51,757 nt of DNA, from assembly GCA_017527075.1 (NCBI GenBank), contig JAFXQM010000021.1, forward strand, positions 1 through 51,757. Direction: 5' to 3'. This DNA comes from Selenomonadaceae bacterium (GTDB taxonomy: Bacteria > Bacillota > Negativicutes > Selenomonadales > Selenomonadaceae). This document shows positions 49,697 through 51,757 of the stretch, in pieces. The translations under genes and the position numbers were made by a program. The notes beneath the pieces are model-generated. The model worked only from the letters and a program-made list of their open reading frames with translations, was not told where the DNA came from and ran no database searches. Position 1 is the first letter of the stretch. Every line of letters starts with the position of its first letter.

Positions 49697-49770
49697 GGAA
49701 TTTGAAATTAGGAATTAGGAATGAAAACACGAAATTCAATTCCTAATTCCTCATTCCTAATTCCTAATTA
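49694..49770. repeat. heptanucleotide array forming a hairpin after the nitroreductase gene
   Basis: TGAGGAA/TTTGAAA/TTAGGAA/TTAGGAA/TGAAAAC, then AATTCAATTCCTAATTCC, TCATTCC/TAATTCC/TAATT. The arms are complementary. The first triplet is the stop codon of the nitroreductase gene, as with fabD. Confidence 0.9.
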
Positions 49771-49786
49771 AACAGGAGGTGAGTTT

Positions 49787-50491
49787 ATGCTCATGAAAAA
49801 ATTTTTCGGCGTGATTCTTTTGCTGGCGATTATGACTTTGCCGCAAAATGTTTCCGCCGAGAAGACCGACTGGTTTGACAGGAATTTTTATTTCCGCAAC
49901 ATCAGGACGGTCATCGTGTTCGACGTGACAGCAGACCGCCGCGCCGATTACGGCGGGTCAATTGCCCTGCGCAACATGCAGGACACTTTCTTCGAGAACG
50001 CCCGCAAACATCTGCGCTGCAATGTCATGAGTGAGTCGGACGCTCGTCGCGCGTTGGGTTACGAACTCGGCATGGACTTGGAGTCGATGGCTTATTCCAA
50101 TCCTCAGCGCGCGCGCAAAATCGTCGAGGACAACGCCTATCGAATCGCCGACGCGGGAGTTTTCGCGAACGTGGAAGCCTGGGAAAACAATTATTACATT
50201 GAGCCGGAGCGCACGGTTTGGGAAACCAAGCGCGAGACTTACACTCGCTACGACCACCACGGCAGACGCCACGAGGAAACCCGTTACATTCAGGTGCCGG
50301 TGACTTATCCGCCGCGCCGCGTGGACGTGTCGACGATTCAGGTCAGCATGCAGGTTTTTGAGGCGCGCAACCACAGATTGATTTTCGCCCGCAAAGACGT
50401 GCGCGACCGCAACGATTACAGCGCGCAAAAGGGCATGTTCGGCAGGATTTGCAATTCGTTCTTTGAAGACTTCGGCAAGAAGTTGCGCTGA
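49787..50491 (+). CDS. exported protein of unknown function
   Basis: 234 aa, ATG with AGGAGGTGAG upstream. Signal peptide to about residue 24 (LAIMTLPQNVSA). The mature part has an RNIRTVIVFDVTADRRADYGG strand, an Ala/Arg-rich helix, and an extended region rich in Tyr, His and Arg (TRYDHHGRRHEETRYIQVPVTYPPRR). It then has VSTIQVSMQVFEARNHRLIFARKDVRD, resembling small periplasmic DUF4136-like or TolB-N-like beta proteins, though the family is not certain. It starts 17 nt after the array at 49694 and is followed at 20 nt by another exported protein. Confidence 0.75.
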   Translation: MLMKKFFGVILLLAIMTLPQNVSAEKTDWFDRNFYFRNIRTVIVFDVTADRRADYGGSIALRNMQDTFFENARKHLRCNVMSESDARRALGYELGMDLESMAYSNPQRARKIVEDNAYRIADAGVFANVEAWENNYYIEPERTVWETKRETYTRYDHHGRRHEETRYIQVPVTYPPRRVDVSTIQVSMQVFEARNHRLIFARKDVRDRNDYSAQKGMFGRICNSFFEDFGKKLR

Positions 50492-50511
50492 CATTTAAGG
50501 AGGATTTTTTT

Positions 50512-51447
50512 ATGAGAAAAATTTTTGGACTGTGCGCGGCGTTGCTCATGCTGTGCGCGACACTTTTCCCCGCGAAAACTTTTGCGGCGGACGACCCGAA
50601 CTCCGAGGGCATTAAAGCCTACCGCGAGGCTTTGAGTTCCTATTCCGCCGACGCTGAAAAATTTTTCCGTCAAGATATCATGTTCGCCTCTCCTTACGTT
50701 CAGGCGGAATTGGATTTGCTCGGCTCCGTTGACGGCAAAGTTTTCAAGTCGACGGGCGATTTGACTTTCTGGATTGAAAACAACGACGGCACCAGCACCG
50801 AAAAATCCATTCCGTTTTACATGGTTCAAAACGGCAAGGACATGACGATTTATTTCAAGGCGGATAAGCAGTGGGAAAAATTCACCGCGCCGAGTCTCGC
50901 CGCCGATGTCATGGACATGCTCGCCTCTCCGACACCCGCAGAGGTTGAAGAGATGATTGCCGACACCAAGGACGTTACAATCTTGCAGGAGAACGACAAC
51001 CGCCGAATCATGCTCATCACTCTCGACGGCAACCGCATGGCTGATTCCCTCAAGACAAAGGCGGACGCAAACCCCGACGCGACTGCCGACGCAACTCAGG
51101 CCAAGACCGTGGATTATTTCGACACGGCACTGCGCAACGCGAACGTGTGGTACATGTGGACGATTGACAAGCGCGACTGGCACACCGTCGCCATGCAATA
51201 TCATCTGTCGGGGATAATCCAAGAGCTGGCACGCGCCGCGCTCAACGACCCGAATCAGCAGTGGCCCGACGAAGTCAGCCAACTGCTGGAGACCGTCGCC
51301 TATTACAGCGAGATTCGCGCTTACACCACTTATCCTTCCGACCCCGCCATCAAAAAGAGATTTGAAATTCCCAAAAATGTTCTCAAGGCAAAAGAGGTTA
51401 AGAGCTTGACCGAATCCGCAACCAAAACCGCAACCAAAACCAAATAA
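50512..51447 (+). CDS. exported protein, possibly LolA/LppX-like fold, function unknown
   Basis: 311 aa, ATG with AAGGAGG upstream. Signal peptide ending FPAKTFAADD (cleavage near 25). The mature part alternates strands and helices: VQAELDLLGSVDGKVFKSTGDLTFWIEN, KSIPFYMVQNGKDMTIYFKADKQWEKFTAPSL and NANVWYMWTIDKRDWHTVAMQYHLSG. The antiparallel half-barrel pattern recalls LolA/DUF6612-like proteins, but no motif settles this. The C-terminus is Thr/Lys-rich (ATKTATKTK), suggesting a loose tail. It ends with a strong terminator just before the IS. Confidence 0.75.
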   Translation: MRKIFGLCAALLMLCATLFPAKTFAADDPNSEGIKAYREALSSYSADAEKFFRQDIMFASPYVQAELDLLGSVDGKVFKSTGDLTFWIENNDGTSTEKSIPFYMVQNGKDMTIYFKADKQWEKFTAPSLAADVMDMLASPTPAEVEEMIADTKDVTILQENDNRRIMLITLDGNRMADSLKTKADANPDATADATQAKTVDYFDTALRNANVWYMWTIDKRDWHTVAMQYHLSGIIQELARAALNDPNQQWPDEVSQLLETVAYYSEIRAYTTYPSDPAIKKRFEIPKNVLKAKEVKSLTESATKTATKTK

Positions 51448-51466
51448 GGAGCGCGAGCTCAAATAA

Positions 51467-51500
51467 AAAAATCGGAGGCTTGCGAAAGTCTCCGATTTTT
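51467..51500 (+). terminator. Rho-independent terminator after the last gene
   Basis: AAAAATCGGAG (51467-51477) pairs with CTCCGATTTTT (51490-51500). The inner stem GCTT/AAGT closes a GCGA tetraloop. The T tract runs up to the IS target TTAG at 51505. Confidence 0.93.
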
Positions 51501-51508
51501 TCAATTAG

Positions 51509-51757
51509 GGATTGTTGGTAAATTAAAAGTGAATAACACAAGCAGCGAGTAAAACAAAATTCTCAAAGCAACCAGCCAATTTGTCGTAGCGGGTGGAGAC
51601 GTGGCGGTAATTTTTAATTCGCTGAAAAAAACGCTCGACGATATTGCGTTGTTTGTACTGTTGAGAATCAAAGTCATGCTTAATTTTGAAATTGGCTTTA
51701 TTGGGGATACAAGCAAAGGCTCCATGCCCAGCGATGAAAAAGCGAATTTGCTCGCTA
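51509..51757 (-). mobile_element. IS5-family insertion sequence, transposase 3' end (partial)
   Basis: The outer end GGATTGTTGGTAAATT begins at 51509 after TTAG (51505-51508). Same family and orientation as the copy at 1-369. The element runs off the right edge. Confidence 0.85.
51523..51757 (-). CDS. IS5-family transposase, C-terminal part (cut by window edge)
   Basis: The last 77 codons of a DDE transposase; the 5' part is outside. The segment runs SEQIRFFIAGHGAFACIPNK, then KQRNIVERFFQRIKNYRHVSTRYDKLAG, then ENFVLLAACVIHF and stop at 51523-51525. The Glu of NIVERFF is the final catalytic acid of the DDE triad. A frame opening with ATG at 51725 on the same strand is a shadow; the correct frame depends on the seven-A run at 51625-51631. 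It probably completes the same protein type as the fragment at 1-291. Confidence 0.88.
   Translation of the reverse strand, partial: SEQIRFFIAGHGAFACIPNKANFKIKHDFDSQQYKQRNIVERFFQRIKNYRHVSTRYDKLAGCFENFVLLAACVIHF

Noticed and set aside
51501..51725. ORF on the minus strand starting at 51725 inside the right IS
   Set aside because: It is in a different frame from the transposase. The frame ending at 51523 gives the conserved NIVERFFQRIKNYRH sequence, so the ATG frame is a shadow.
1..51757. Composite transposon bounded by the two IS copies
   Set aside because: The interior is 51 kb of housekeeping genes (glmM, recA, murA, ribosomal proteins), and both IS copies are cut by the window edges. Contig ends are a simpler explanation.

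Overview
The window reads as a chromosomal segment of a diderm Firmicute, most likely Negativicutes (Selenomonas/Phascolarctobacterium-like). The Firmicute side is shown by the rplU-prp-rpmA operon with a cleavable L27 leader, yceD(DUF177)-rpmF-plsX, FMN-dependent FabK, recA-recX, a BofA-family protein and a SpoIVB-type (S55) protein. The outer-membrane side is shown by ADP-heptose genes (hldA, hldC, hldD), a GT9 heptosyltransferase, an ArnT-like GT39 enzyme and an LptD/OstA-like barrel protein. Many genes start with TTG or GTG after a strong Shine-Dalgarno (SD) sequence, and the A5T4-type palindrome is very frequent inside genes. Assignment below class level is not possible from sequence alone.

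Layout. Positions 1-369 are the transposase 5' end of an IS5-family element. 536-5092: glmM, cbiK (with a duplicated 3' end), a GT2 glycosyltransferase, a small membrane protein and a DUF192 protein. 5118-5667: a 57-bp minisatellite, then tRNA-Leu(CAA) and a truncated second tRNA-Leu. 5982-6910: rpmA-prp-rplU on the minus strand. 7187-11429: two RTX proteins, one carrying an L27-like Prp cleavage motif. 11506-15996: an exported CMD protein plus Tat-type flavodoxin lipoprotein pair, asd, and a fliB-like gene with a broken second copy. 16005-21478: yceD-rpmF, plsX, fabK, fabD and a NiaP-like transporter. 21516-23443: a 36-bp minisatellite, then recX and recA (minus). 23543-23942: a candidate type I toxin-antitoxin module. 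24030-33433 (minus): murA, the S55 protein, the heptose/LPS operon and a DASS transporter. 33517-40983: a small ORF, the LptD-like gene and its partner, bofA, CDF, GT8 and cobD. 41098-45144: a three-gene GTPase cassette. 45307-51447: truncated cinA, hldD, a MATE-ATPase fusion, an exported nitroreductase and two exported unknowns. 51509-51757: the transposase 3' end of a second IS copy.

Functional themes are outer-membrane/LPS biogenesis, cobalamin synthesis (cbiK, cobD), type II fatty-acid synthesis, and surface or secreted proteins. Superimposed is a rich layer of non-coding repeats: heptanucleotide arrays that often supply the stop codon of the upstream gene, a dispersed repeat with a perfect 14-bp hairpin, two minisatellites between convergent genes, and a solo IS end.

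The most interesting items are the Prp-type leader on an RTX protein, the convergent-promoter small-peptide module next to recA, the three-gene GTPase cassette, the MATE-ATPase fusion, and the repeat arrays placed exactly at stop codons.
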